Shown: piece by piece, positions 21,650 through 32,820 of the stretch
Layout of the letters: the number at the start of each line of letters is the position of its first letter
Numbering within the stretch: the first letter of the stretch is position 1
Assembly: GCA_008729055.1 (NCBI GenBank)
Contig: SDUX01000004.1
Span: 1,798,001-1,862,000, forward strand
Reading direction: 5' to 3'
Length of the DNA stretch: 64,000 nt
DNA from: Pyropia haitanensis
Taxonomy: Eukaryota > Rhodophyta > Bangiophyceae > Bangiales > Bangiaceae
Notes under the pieces: model-generated
What the model saw: only the letters and a program-made list of their open reading frames with translations
Database searches by the model: none
Told to the model about the DNA's origin: nothing
Program-made: the position numbers and the translations under genes

Positions 21650-22840
21650 CGCGCACAACGCAGGCAGCGGCTCGCGAACGGACGGGGGGGAGGGGGGGGG
21701 GGACGAACCGACGGCGGACAGCACGGCAGGGGACAAGGCGTCGACGGCGGCACCCAGTGTCTCTGTTGATGATGCGAGTCGTGGCAAAGGCGATGAGCGG
21801 TGTTTGGTCTGACAGCGGGCGCCGTCGGTGACACGCATGACCGGATCGGGCGTGGGCAAAAACACAGAGCCGAGAGGGACTTTTTTCCATTGCACGCAAT
21901 CTAAATACTTTTGGTTGACGACCCTTCACCCCAGTGCGTCTCGCTCGTCCGAAGCGTTGTACGCGCGTGGCCATCACCTGTCAAGTGCACGGCGCCTGCC
22001 GGGTGCCGTGGACGCCCCCACCACCATCACCTCAGCTCGCGCGCCTCTCCGCTTGCTCCCGTCGATGCTGCCCGCAGGCGTTCCTGCACGATCTCTCCGT
22101 GCCTTGACGATGCGGCCGACGCGGCGAGCCACCCGCCGCCCCCCCCACCGCTGCGCCTGCACTCGACGAGTGCCTGGGGGTCGAGGGCGGGGGTGGGGGG
22201 TGCGGCAAACTCCCCCAGCCGAGCCCCTCACCCCGTCTACCGTTGGCGGCGCCTGCCCCCAGCAGTATGGCCGCGGTGGCCGGCTTGCGGTGGCCGAGGG
22301 TCGGCTGCACGTCGGACGGGTAGTGGAGAGGAGGAGGGACTCTGGTGGGGTAGCATTGGGGGGGGCTCAGCGTAGGCAGTGGTGGGGGGTGGCGGGGGTG
22401 CCTCCCCCGCCGTCGCGCCCGTTCACCGCCCCGACCCGCACCGCCGCGGCTCGTTCGTTGTTGCCGTCGTCGGCTCCCGGCCCGTCGCGTTGAGCGTCGT
22501 TCCAGGCGTACCGCGCGTCACCGCCGACGCGGCACACACGCGCGCGCGCGCGCCGCGGCCGTGGCGGCACACGCTCGCCACGGGCAGCGCGGCCGCCGTC
22601 GACGGGCGCGGGCGGTCCCCGCCGCCGCCCCGCTCGTCCGCGTCTGCGCACGGTGGCGCGTGCTGGCGCTGCGGCGGCGGCCCTGTTTTTTTTTTTTCTC
22701 GTTCTGCTCTCTCCTTCCCCGCCGCCACCTGACATCTTGGCTCGGCTGAAGAGCAGGGCGGGGCGGGGGGAAGGAGCAGGGGACGGAGAGGGTGAGGGAG
22801 GGAGGGGGCGAGGGAGGGGGAGCGGGGAGCGCGACGCACC
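21650..22840. other. Divergent intergenic region
   Basis: It separates CCT1 (-) from the long disordered protein (+). A T run lies at 22686-22696 and an AT-richer patch, CAATCTAAATACTTTTGG, at about 21897-21914, some 250 bp upstream of the CCT1 start. Overlapping short frames on both strands have no recognisable content. It probably contains both promoters. Confidence 0.4.
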
Positions 22841-24642
22841 ATGGAGTCCTCCCCCTCGGGCCGGGAGCAGGGCGTCCGCACGCTGCGGTCGATGTGGGAG
22901 CAGCGGTCGAGCCACGGCGACGGGGCGGCGGCGGCCGCCGCCGCCGCTGCCGCGGCCGCCACGTTTGTGCCGTCGCCGGGGGTGGCGGCCGCCGCGACCG
23001 CGGCGGCCGCGTCCGCGTCGGCCGCCGCGGCGGCCGACGCGGCCGACGCGGCGGCGGCCGCTAAAGCCGCCGACGCGGCGGCCGCGGCGACGGCGGCAGC
23101 GACAGCAGCGGCGGCTGTCCGTGTGGTCGCGCCGCGGGGGGCGGCGGCTGCCGCCGGCGGCGTGCGTGGCGGCGGCGGAGGCGGCGGCGGCGGCGGCGGC
23201 GGCGGCGCGGGCGCGAACGCTGCCAGGGACAACCCGCAGGCGGCGGGTGGCGGCGGCGGGCCGGCCGTGCCCGCGGCGGCGGCGCCCTCCCCTTCCGCGG
23301 GCGGCGCGCCCGCCGCGGCGAGCGCGGCGGCGCCCGGTGCGGCCGCCGCGGCGGCGGCCGCGTCGACGCCTGGCGCCAAGGTGCGGCGGCGGCGGCGGCC
23401 AAAAGCGGTGCCCCTCCCCGCGCCATCCCCTGCCGCCGGGGAGCGGCGCCGCGGGGTGGCCGCCGGCGAGGCCGCGGCGGCGGCGGTGGCGCTACCGGGG
23501 GTGCCGCCGGCCGTGCCGGCCGTGCCGGTCACGCCTGCCGGCCTGTATGGGGCGGCGGCGACGGCTACGACGGCGGCGGCAGCGGCGACGTCGGCGGCGA
23601 CAGCGGGGGCAGCGCCACCACGGCCCGCCCCTAGCCCCGCGCCCGACGCGCGTGCGGGTGGTGACAATGGTGACGGCGGCACGCCCGCGGCGGGCGGGAA
23701 GGGAGGTGGCGCGGCCGCGCCCGTGCGGTTCGGGGGCGGAGACGGCGCTGTCGCGGACACGCCCGCGCGTGCCGCGGTGCTGTCACCAGGCCCGGCGGGC
23801 CCGGCAACAACGCCGACCGCATCGCGGCCACGGCGCAAGGTGCGGGTGGCGGGCAAGCAGCGGGCCGCCGCGGGCGCGCGCCGGGCGGCGGTGGGGGGGG
23901 TGGGCGCGGACGCCGCGGCGGGCACGTCGGTGGCCGACGCGGCCGCGCCACGGCGGCGGCGGCCGGCCGAGGGGCGTGGCCAGACGATGGCGGCGTCGCC
24001 GTCGGGTGGTGGCGGCGGCGGTAACGGCGGTAGCGGCGGCGGCGGCAGCGGCGGCAGCGGCGGCGGCGGCTGCGGCGGCGGCGGCGCGGGACCAGCAAGT
24101 GGTGCCCGCGGCACCGCCAGCGGTGCCGCCGCCCGTGGCACCGCGGCTTCCGGCTCGTCCACCTCCTCCGCGTCGTCGGCGGAAGGCGACAATGACTACG
24201 CCGAGCTGCTGGCCATGCTTTCCGGCGACACGACGTCGTCAGCCGACTGCCGCGCGGGGGTGCTCGCGGCCCTCCCGTCGGCGCCGCTGCTGCCGTCGCT
24301 GCACTTCCCGACGACGGATGGGGGCACGCCTGCCGCGTCTGGCCCCACGTCGCAGCAGCGGCAGCGGCAGCAGCTACCCGCGCCGTCGTCCTCGTCAGAC
24401 GACGACGGCGCGTCCGTGTCGTCGTCCACATCCGGCTCGTGGACGTCGGCGCCGTCCACGCTGACGGCGTCCGTGGCGGACACCAGCCCCGGCACAGGGA
24501 GGGGGGGGGAGGGGGCGGGTGGCCCCCACCCGCTGGTGACCCCAGCGGCGCGCCCGCCGGGGCGGTTTCCCAGGCCACCAGAGGATGAGGACTGCTTCGC
24601 GCTGACGCCAGCGTCGCCGCGGCCCGAGCTGGCTGGCCGCCG

Positions 24643-24675
<33 letters not shown>

Positions 24676-25232
24676 CGACGACAGCGGTGGTGGCCGCGGT
24701 GGCGGCGCTGCGTCGATGCTGTCGCCCGCCACGCCAGACGCGGGCCTGTGGGCGCTGACGCCCACCACCGCCGCGGCGGTGGTGGTGCGCTCCCCCCCTG
24801 GTGGCGGTCCGCCGCTGGCGCGTGCCGCCTCGACCGGGGGTCCGCCGTCGTCGGCAGCGGCAGACGCCAAGCTGGCGTTCTTCGTGTCCCTCCCGATTGG
24901 GGATGAGGAGGAGAGCTCCTCCACCGACACTGACGACACCGCGGCGGTCCCATCGCTCGTGGCGCCCGTCCCGTTGACGGCTTTGGCAGACCCGACAATG
25001 GGCGCCCCAACCGCGCCGCCACCGTCGGCGTCGGCCGTCGCGCCCGCGCTGCCGCCCCGGGCGCTCAACCTGGGAGCGCTGGAGCGGAGCCCGTCGCCGG
25101 TCGGTGGCGGCGGCGGCCCGCTGACCGCGACCGCCGCGGAGAGCGTCTGCTCCACCGCCCGCGCGGTGGACCTATCGTCCCCCTCGTGGGTGGAGATTGA
25201 CACACCCGCCGCGGCCGACGCGGCGGCCGCCA

Positions 25233-25264
<32 letters not shown>

Positions 25265-26110
25265 CGGCTCCCCATTGGCCACCACCGGAGGCGGCGGCCG
25301 CGGCCGCCACGGCAGCCGGCGGGCCGGTGGGGGGTGTCCCACCACGGGGGCGGGGGCGGCCACGCGCTGCCCGCCGGCGGAGAGGGGGGGGAGGGGAGTG
25401 GCGGCGGCAGGCCCGACGGGAGTGGCGGTGACCGTGCCGGCGACGCGGCGCCGCAGCAGCGGCCGCCTGCCGCTGACGCTTTGCGCGGCTGCGTGTCTCT
25501 TCCCGAAGGGCCGGCACCGACGGCGGCGGCGGCTGCGGCGGCCGCCGCGGACCGCGAACGACCCGGCAAGGTGGCGGGTGACGGCGGCGGTGGCGGCGGC
25601 GGCGGCGCTCCCCCGCCGCTCCCCTTTGGCCGCGCCGCGTCGGTGGTGCACTCGCACCCGCGGGACAAGGTGACCGCCCCGCTGCGCGTACCGTCGCACG
25701 CAGGCCGCCGTGGTGGTGGTGGCGGCGGCGGTGGGGGGCCCAGCCGGGGCGCGGCGGCGGCGGATGGTTCGTCGGGGTCGCTGGCGAGCACCAAGCACCG
25801 CAACCGGCGGCGGCTGTGGGGTGGTGGGGGGGCGGCGGCGGCTGGGGGGGGCACCCCGGCCGCATCTGCCGGTGGGGGCAGTGGCGCCGGCGGTGGTGGG
25901 GGCGCCGGCGGTGGTGGGGGCGCCGGCGGTGGTGGGGGCGCCGGCGGTGGCGGCGCGCCGCCGCCGTCTGGCGGCCGGTCGATGGGGCGCAGCCGGAGCA
26001 TTCTCTCTCTCCGGCGGTCCACCTCGGAAGGCCCCGGCGCCCGGCGGCGCGGCGGCAGCGGCGGGGGCAACAGTGGCGGCGGCGGTGGCGGTGGCGGTGG
26101 CGGTGGCGGC

Positions 26111-26154
<44 letters not shown>

Positions 26155-26565
26155 GGCGCCCCCCACCCTCCCCCCCCCACCATCACCGCGTCGCGCGCGG
26201 AATTCGTGTCGCGCCTGGAGCTGCCGCTCGCCCGCTCCGCCGTCGAGACGGCGCTGTCCTTTGCCGCGGGCGGCGCGGCCGGCGTCGTTGCCGTTGGCGG
26301 CCGCGGCGGCCGCACGCTGCGCGCGACGGTGGACGGGGTGGGGGTGGTGGTTACGTTTGGGGAAGGGGGAGGGGGGGTGGCGGGGGGGGGGGGGGGGAAG
26401 GACGGCGGCGCCCGTGCGACGACGGTCAAGGTGCGCCGCACGCGGGGGGGAGTGGGGGGGGGGGGGGGGGGAGGGGACCCCGGTGCGTTTGCCAAGGTGG
26501 CCCAGATGGTGGGCGAGGCGCTCGCGCTGTCGGGGCGGCCGGGAGGGGGGCGGCCGCCGCGGTGA
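22841..26565 (+). CDS. Long disordered Ala/Gly-rich protein with a possible KA1-like C-terminal domain
   Basis: The start at 22841 (ACCATGG) gives MESSPSGREQGVRTLRSMWE. One frame stays open for over 1,100 codons. It is mostly Ala/Gly/Ser with scattered ordered-looking pieces: EGDNDYAELLAMLSGDTTSS, EDEDCFALTPASPRPELAG, LWALTPTTAA, KLAFFVSLPIGDEEESSSTD, SSPSWVEIDTP and SMGRSRSILSLRRSTSEGPG, suggesting a phosphorylated scaffold. At C runs near 26160-26180 the frame changes, and a compact ending follows: SRAEFVSRLELPLARSAVET, LRATVDGVGVVVTFG, TTVKVRRTRGG and FAKVAQMVGEALALSG. The order of short strands, an RRxxG turn and a final amphipathic helix recalls a KA1 domain, but this is only pattern similarity. 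A GTGAGC at 26562 could be a donor to a further exon ending near 27103. Confidence 0.6.
25884..25943 (+). repeat. 18-bp tandem repeat
   Basis: The unit GCGCCGGCGGTGGTGGGG occurs three times exactly (25884-25937), followed by a partial fourth copy, encoding repeated Ala-Gly5 blocks inside the long disordered protein. Confidence 0.8.
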
Positions 26566-27630
26566 GCACCGGCGGCGCGCGGCGCGCGGTGCGCGGTGTG
26601 CGGTGCGCGGTGCGCGCGGTGTACAGAGTGGATCCACGCGGGTGTGGCAAGGTGTGTGCGGCCGAGGGGGGGGGGGAAGTTGGGAAGGGGGGGGTGTGCC
26701 AGACGGCGGCGGCGACGGCAGCGGCGGCGGCGGTGGCGGTGCCAGTGACGGCAACCGCCGCGCGGCGACCGACGTGGGGCGGGCGTGGCGGCGGCGGCGG
26801 CGGCGGCGGCGGCCGCCGCCGGCCGCCCGTGGGGTGGGGGGGGGGGCGCCCACCGCGGCGGACGCCGCCCGTCGCACGGTCGGGGGGACGCCGCCGGCTG
26901 GCGGGGGGCGGGGGGGGGGCGAGGGCGGGGCGTCCCGCCCCACGCTGCCGCGCCGCGCGGTTGCTTCCCTGGCAGCACCGGGTCGGCCGGCCGCTAGCAC
27001 GGCGACCGCCTTGTCGGCAGCAGCGGCGGCTGTCAAGGCCGCGGCGGCCGCGGCGGCACGGCGGCGGTGCGGCGGCGGTGCGGCTGGCGCTCCCCGACAA
27101 TGACACGGGCGACGGGCGGCCCCGCCCGCGCCCCCGTCCTTTCCCCACCCCGTCCCAGCAGATGGATGGCCAAGCGCGGTGAACGAAAAAAAAAAAAGAG
27201 AACATCAGGACACAACTCGGAAGGAGCTCGCGCTGCCGCGGCACCTGCGCAGCCGGGTACACGTTCAGTCGTACTCTCCCCCCCCCCCCCCCCGGCCGCC
27301 GCGCGCGGCCGGCCTACCCGCCGCAGCGGGGACGGCGGCCGGGGCCCGTCGCGCCAGCGTCTGCACACACGTCCCCCAGCCACCACCACCCCACCCCACC
27401 GCACCCCCACAGGTCTCCACAGTAGCGTGCCAACAGCAGCGGCCACCACCACCCACGGGCACCCCACGCCGCGGGGATGGGGCGCAAGGCGGGGGATGGG
27501 AGCTCCGCCGTCCCCCTCTGCCCGCCCATCCCGCCCGACCCCCCCCCCCAAAACTCCCCGCAGCAGCCGCCAACCAGCATCAGGGCACCGGCTCGCCGCC
27601 ACGCCGCGGGCGCCCCCCCCCGCGACCCCC
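26566..27630. other. Intergenic or unresolved 3' region
   Basis: An open plus-strand frame continues to 27103 and ends with an alanine-rich stretch around 26960-27100. It could be a last exon of the preceding gene, using the GTGAGC at 26562, but no acceptor can be fixed. An A run lies at 27187-27198 and a C run at 27280-27293. Nothing else was recognised before the NDUFA5 stop. Confidence 0.3.
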
Positions 27631-28537
27631 TCACTCAACGAGCGTCACGTCCACCTTCTGATGGCCCGCCGGCAGCTCCCACGGCGCCCAGTCCGCCATG
27701 GCCGGAATCAGCGACAGCTCCGCCCGCGCCGCGGCGATCACCTCCTCCACCGCGCCGACGCCGAGCTTGGCCTCGAGCTCCCGCACGTCTGGGGTGGCGT
27801 TGACAACGCCCAGCCGGTGGGCGGTCACCTTCTCCACATTCACCCGGTACGCGGCGGTCGACGGGATGGCCTGCAGCGCCGCGGTCGTCTCGGCGTAGAG
27901 GCCGCGGAGCGTCTGGGCGGGGGGGGGGGGGGGGGGGGGGGAGGGGGATGGGGGAGGAGACGCCACGGCCCACGCGGTGCGTAATAGAGTGGAGGCGGTG
28001 GGTACGGCAGACGGCGTATTGCGGTCGGTTGCCGTCAGTGCCCGTCCCCCAGGACCGTCCGCCTACAGGCAGCGGGTATGAGACGCAAGGAGAACAGCAC
28101 AGCACAAAAAAAAAAAAACAGTCCGACAACGGGGAGAGGCCACGGCCGTCCCTCCCCTCCCCTCCCAGGCAGGGCTGCCGCCCAAAAAGAAGGGGCAGGC
28201 CGCAGACCGCCAAAGCAGAGCGAGCTGCCGACGCGGTATCGCCATCCACCTGCCCGGCCCTATCCTCACCCGCCCCCCCCCTCCCCCCCCCCTCCCCCCC
28301 CCTCCCCCTCCCTTAGCGCGCGGCTGCTCTCAAGCCACGAAGCGGGGGTGACGCCCCCCCGCCTGGGCGCCCGCCCACACAAAAAAAAAACACACGAAAA
28401 AAACGTACCTCATGCGGGTGCGGGTCCAGCTTGAGCCCCGCGTGGCCCGACACGCGGTCGCTGACGCGGCGGACGCCGCGCGCGGCGGCCGCCGCCGCCG
28501 CCCGCGACGACGCGGCCGTGGCGGCGGCGCGGAGCAT
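27631..28537 (-). CDS. NDUFA5: NADH:ubiquinone oxidoreductase subunit NDUFA5 (B13)
   Basis: Exon 1 is 28537-28409 and exon 2 is 27912-27631, with a GTACGT donor at 28408 and a GCCCAG acceptor ending at 27913, phase 0, for 136 residues. Residues 1-30 (MLRAAATAASSRAAAAAAAR...) form an Ala/Arg mitochondrial presequence. Then SGHAGLKLDPHPHE joins across the splice to TLRGLYAETTAALQAIPSTA, AYRVNVEKVTAHRLGVVNAT, PDVRELEAKLGVGAVEEVIA and MADWAPWELP, which match the ETC complex I B13 family throughout. It is a matrix-arm accessory subunit of respiratory complex I. It starts about 415 bp from the oppositely oriented gene at 28952, whose product also looks mitochondrial. Confidence 0.93.
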
Positions 28538-28951
28538 GGCGGCGGGTGAAGAGAGGTGCGGGGGAGGGTGAAGGGGGAGGGGTGAGGGGGGGGGGAGCGC
28601 GCTGCGGGTGGGGGACGGCGTGGCGATGGCCGGCGCGAGCGGGGCGGACCGCGGCGGCAGCGGGGTGGCGAAGAGACGGTCTCCGACGCGATCCGAAAAC
28701 GAGACCAGCACGGAAGCCAGTTTTCGCAGTGGGATTGGCAACGTGTCTTTCAATACTGGACGGCCGCTGCTCTGACCGCCTCGACCTGCGCCGCGCTGGC
28801 GCTCAAGTCCTTCCTCCCTTCCCGTCTCGCGCGCTCCCCCACCAAACCACATCCGTCACGCCCCTCTCACGCCCTCCCCCCCGACCACCCTCCGGCGACC
28901 TCTCCCTCTGCCCCCCCACCGCTTGTCCCAAAGTTCTACCACCCACCCACG
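28538..28951. promoter_or_regulatory. Shared divergent promoter region of NDUFA5 and the small mitochondrial gene
   Basis: This 414-bp gap separates two divergent start codons. It contains a less GC-rich centre near 28690-28760 (GATCCGAAAACGAGACC and CAACGTGTCTTTCAATACTG). No TATA box was seen. A bidirectional promoter is likely from geometry alone. Confidence 0.4.
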
Positions 28952-29269
28952 ATGCTCTCCGTTGCAGCCGCCGCCGCCGTCCGGCGGGGCGCGTCGCCGC
29001 TGCTGCGGCGGCCGCCCACCCCCGTGGCGCTCCCCCCCGCGGCGCGGCGCGGTCTGGCAGACGCGGCGGCGTCCCCCCCGCCCCCCCCCTCCCCCCCCTC
29101 CTCCCCCACCTCGGCCGCCTCCGCCACTGCGCCGCCCGCCCCGGGCCTTACGTACGTCGAGCGGTCGCCGCGGGTGGAGGCGACCTACGCCTCCCGGCCG
29201 GCGCTGCTCAAGTACTACGCCGCGATCTTTGCGGTTGGCACCCCGCTGGCGCTGTACATGACCGCGTGA
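28952..29269 (+). CDS. Small mitochondrial single-pass membrane protein, function unknown
   Basis: A complete 105-codon frame encodes MLSVAAAAAVRRGASPLLRR, a classic amphipathic mitochondrial presequence, then an Ala/Pro/Ser linker with a C run that stays in frame. A conserved-looking end follows: LTYVERSPRVEATYASRPAL, then LLKYYAAIFAVGTPLALYMT, a probable transmembrane helix reaching almost to the C-terminus. Size, presequence and single helix resemble supernumerary subunits of respiratory complexes or ATP synthase, but no specific family is recognised. Its divergent placement beside complex I subunit NDUFA5 supports a respiratory role as an inference only. Confidence 0.7.
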   Translation: MLSVAAAAAVRRGASPLLRRPPTPVALPPAARRGLADAAASPPPPPSPPSSPTSAASATAPPAPGLTYVERSPRVEATYASRPALLKYYAAIFAVGTPLALYMTA

Positions 29270-30422
29270 CGCGGGGGGGGGGTGGGGAGATGGGGGTGGG
29301 GGGGTGGGGGTGGGAGTTGGGGAAAGGGGTTGGGGGGGAAGTTGGAGGGGGGGGGAGGGGGTGTCTGTGTGGCTGGGCGTGCTGGTGTGGTGGCGGGCGG
29401 GGGGAGGGGGGGTGACGACCGCGACGGTGGCGGCGGTGGTGGTGGTAGCTGTGGTGATGGTGATCATGGCGGCGGCGGCGGCGGTAGGCGGCGGAGGGGG
29501 GAGTTGGGACACGGCCGGCCGACGACGGCCGCCTGGTGTGTGGGCGTTTGCGAATGAGGCGAACGGCGGTGCGGCGCGAGTGGGTGGAGGCGGGGATGGG
29601 GCACCCGCCCGACGGGCCGACGGTGTGGCGCTCGCCACGCGACGGCTGTGGCGGTCTGGCGGCGGCGGGGCGAGCGGCGCGGGCGGCGGCGCGGCGCGGG
29701 TGGAGGGGGGGGCACGGCAGACCGGAGACGGACCTGAGTGGCCGCGGCCGTGGCTGCGGCGCGCGGCGGTCGCGACGGCCTGGCGGCGGCGCGGCCAGCG
29801 GTGCGGGCGGTGGGGATGGGGGGCAGGGTCGGCGAGGGGGGGGGCAGCGATGCGCAGCCGGCCCGCAGGCCTTTTTCCTTGTCCCCCCCCTCCGCGACCG
29901 CGTGGCGCGCGTGGCCGGCTATCGCGGGGCGGCCGCTCGTCGCGTGCAGCGTGTGGATGGGGGAGGGGGGGCACGGCGGGCATGCAGCTGGCGTCCGACC
30001 GCACCGTCGCTGTCTGGGGCGGCGGCCCGCCGATGACCGCGGGCGGGGTGGAGTGGCGGCTTGCTTTCTTTTTCTTTTTTTGGTCTGCTTGTCCGTGCAG
30101 CATGGTCGGATGCGCCATGATGGCGCGGCGGATGGAGCGGCGCTACCCCCGCGCCGCTTCACGCGCGGCGTTGGATGCGGCGGCCGCACGCCGCGGGACG
30201 GCGGGGTGGCCGGATGGGTGCGCCTGGCGTGCGCGAGGCGACGCTCACGTCCCCCACAGGAGGGTGCCACCACACACAGAAATACGCAACGGGGGGCGTC
30301 GTCCACACGGGCGCTTGGGCTCCCCTCCCGCCGTCTCCTCCCCCCCCCCATCTCCACCCCCCCCCCCCGGTCTCCAGCTCTTCCTTCCCCATCCCCCGCC
30401 CCCCCCCCCCCCCCCACCGCCC
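29270..30422. other. Intergenic region
   Basis: G- and GGT-rich DNA (29270-29480) is followed by GCG-rich sequence, a T-rich patch CTTTCTTTTTCTTTTTTTGG at 30062-30081, and C runs at 30340-30415. Reading frames on both strands lack recognisable content. The right end holds the 3' flank of the plastid protein gene. Confidence 0.35.
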
Positions 30423-31404
30423 TCAGAGCACCCGCGCCAGCGCGTCGCGCATCGCCCCCAGCTGCGCGTCCGTGTACCCCCACTTGACCAGAAACGGCCC
30501 GTACACCCCCCCCGCCTCGCCCCTCACACCGTCCAGTGCGCGCGTCACGCTCGTCTGCATCGCGGTCAGCGCCGCGCGGATGGCCGGCACCGCCGGCGCG
30601 GCCGCCGCGGCCGCGGCAGGCGGCCCCCCCCCCCCCCCCCCGCTTCCCCCCTGCCGAGGAGTGACCGCAGCAGCAGCTCCGTGCGGGTGGCGGTCAGCGC
30701 GCTGCCCGCCGCGAGGTCCGCCTTGCCCGCCGCCCGGTACGCGACGACCATGCCCGTGGACATGACGAGGTTCTTGGCCAGCAGCGGCGGCACCACCCCG
30801 CCGTCGGTGGCGGCGCCACCACCACCGTCGCCGCCACCGTCGCCGTCGCTGCTGCCGCTGGACGGCGCCGCGACAATGGCGGCGGTGAGGGCGTCAACGA
30901 CGGGCGGCGACGGCGGCGCGTCGGCGGCCGCCACGTCCGGGTCGCCCAGGTACGAGACGAAGAACCCGCGCGCGCCGTTGCTGCTGCCGAGCAGCGCGCG
31001 TAGCAGCGCCACGTCGGCCGCTGACGGGGGAGGCGGCGGCGGCGCGTCAGGCGCGTCGGCAGCGGCGGCGGCAGCGCCGCCGCCGCCGCCGCCATCGAGC
31101 GCGCCGCACACGCCACGTGCAATGTCGACGCAGCGGAGGAAGGAGGCGCCGGCGGCGACCTCGGCGGTCGCGGCGGCGGGGTCCCACGCGGGCGGGGGGG
31201 CGGGGGGGAAGTGCCGCCGCCGGCCATGGTGGTGGTCGTCCGCGGCGACCGCGCGGAGCCGGCGGCGGCGACCCGCCGCGCGGACGGCAACTGCGGGGAC
31301 CACCGGCGGGCGGCGCCGGGGCCACGCGCGCTGGGCGACCGGAGCAGCGGCTGCCGGGAAGACAGGCGGAGAGCGCGGCTCAGCAGCGGGACGGCAAAAG
31401 CCAT
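30423..31404 (-). CDS. Conserved plastid protein of unknown function, frame broken twice
   Basis: The start at 31404 gives MAFAVPLLSRALRLSSRQPL, a transit peptide with the red-algal early Phe. The frame changes at the G runs near 31194-31208. The body then reads SFLRCVDIARGVCGALDG, ADVALLRALLGSSNGARGFF, VSYLGDPDVAAADAPPSPPV and PPLLAKNLVMSTGMVVAYRA, followed by TRTELLLRSLLG. A second change at the 18-C run 30624-30641 leads to the ending RAALTAMQTSVTRALDGVRG, YGPFLVKWGYTDAQLGAMRD and ALARVL. The ordered segments look like an all-helical protein of the kind shared by plants, algae and some cyanobacteria, but the family name is not recalled. Function is not inferred. Confidence 0.65.
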
Positions 31405-32820
31405 GACGCACCGGACGGGGTCGACGGGAAGAAGATGCAAACAAGATGGGACGGAGGTTGGGCGTGGCCGCAACGTGGAGGGTTGGCAGGGTCGGCGCCC
31501 GTGCCGTGGACACTGGCAGAGGGGGGTGTCGTGGCGGGCTCTTCAGCTGCTGGAGGGGACCTCCTCACCCACCAGCGGTTGGTCACCAGGAAAGAGCGGC
31601 GATCCATTGGCCGACACGCCTGTTGCGTCCAATCACAGTCGCCAACATGACCCATCTTTTGAAGACGCACTATGAAAAATGTTCACTCGGGACGGTGCGA
31701 CACGTGGAGATGCCCCAAACGACCCCCGTCTGAGGGCACGTCTTGACGGCGGAACTCGGGCGTGTCTCAGACAAAGAACAGAGGCAGAGAGCTTTCCTAT
31801 TGGTCAGAAGTGGAAACATGCTTCGCGCACTCGATGAGCCGGGCGTCTGGGGCACAAGAACTTACTCAGACATTTTCAAGTAAAACGAATTGCAAACATG
31901 CTTCGTTTGTGGTCGGAAATGCAGTGTGTTTTTCCGACCACAAAAAAACACGCCGTCGCCGCAAAACAAGATCCGCAAGGGCAGACGAGAGAACCTCTTC
32001 GGGGCTCTCCGAGCTTCCAGCCTCCTGCTGTCCACAGACAGATCACGATCTGCGAGGCGCGCTGCAGCTCGTGGTCTCGCCCCTCCAGCCCACTCGAAGT
32101 GCGAGAGCGGTCCAGGCTCACAACAGTGTGGCTTCATTTCGAAGTGCCCCCAACCATCCAGGCGTGACCGCCGTCGTCACTCCCAGCTTGACGTCCCAGT
32201 CGTCATCCTCCCCCTTCATCCCCTCCTATTGCGCAAGCGACTACACACTGACATGGAAGAATACCGGTTCGAGGAGAAAAACGAGCTCGTCGTGAGGGGT
32301 GAGCACGGGCACAGGACCGGACGGTGTGATGTCACTCGTTGTGGACCCCTGATGTGTGCGCGCGGCCGCAGGCACGCCGTCTCTCCTCGAGCAATCGTGG
32401 TGTGCAAGGAGGTAGCCCACCCCTCGCCGTCGTATCCCCCAGTCACCAACGATTGCTCGTGAACATTGTCTAGTCGTCAAGACAGGGCGTGTCTGGCTGC
32501 GTGCGCCGACGGAATTACAGCCTTTGTTTTGTGCTTTCGCAGACACTTTCCAGATGTCGTCAAGACACGCCCTGACTGTCGGTTGCCTGAGTCAGATCAA
32601 ACACAGAGTGGACTTGCAATTGGCCGAGCAAGTTTTGCGAGGAAGGTGTGCGCGATGCTGTTTTGCCACCGTGGCGTGGTTGCCTAACGTTACGTCAGAG
32701 ACAGGGCCGGCGTCTAGCTAGCCGTGCCACCTCGCACCCGGCTGCGGGTCTGTGCCGTAGCCGTAGCGCTCTTGTCTCCTGGGCGTTGACGCCAGCAGCC
32801 ATTGCACAAGCGCGCTCGTC
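31405..32820. other. AT-richer intergenic island with short inverted and direct repeats
   Basis: Composition changes from extreme GC to roughly balanced between about 31640 and 32700. It contains a 12-bp perfect hairpin TGTGGTCGGAAA (31908-31919) and TTTCCGACCACA (31931-31942), and a 12-bp direct repeat AAACATGCTTCG (31814-31825 and 31894-31905). It also has a direct repeat GTCGTCAAGACA (32473-32484 and 32556-32567) overlapping an 11-bp inverted repeat CAGGGCGTGTC/GACACGCCCTG (32483-32493 and 32564-32574). Short frames on both strands show no transposase or other motif. It may be a degraded non-autonomous element or a regulatory region. Confidence 0.4.
31908..31942. repeat. Perfect 12-bp inverted repeat (hairpin)
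   Basis: Arms at 31908-31919 and 31931-31942 are exact reverse complements with an 11-nt loop. They lie in the AT-richer island. Confidence 0.8.
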
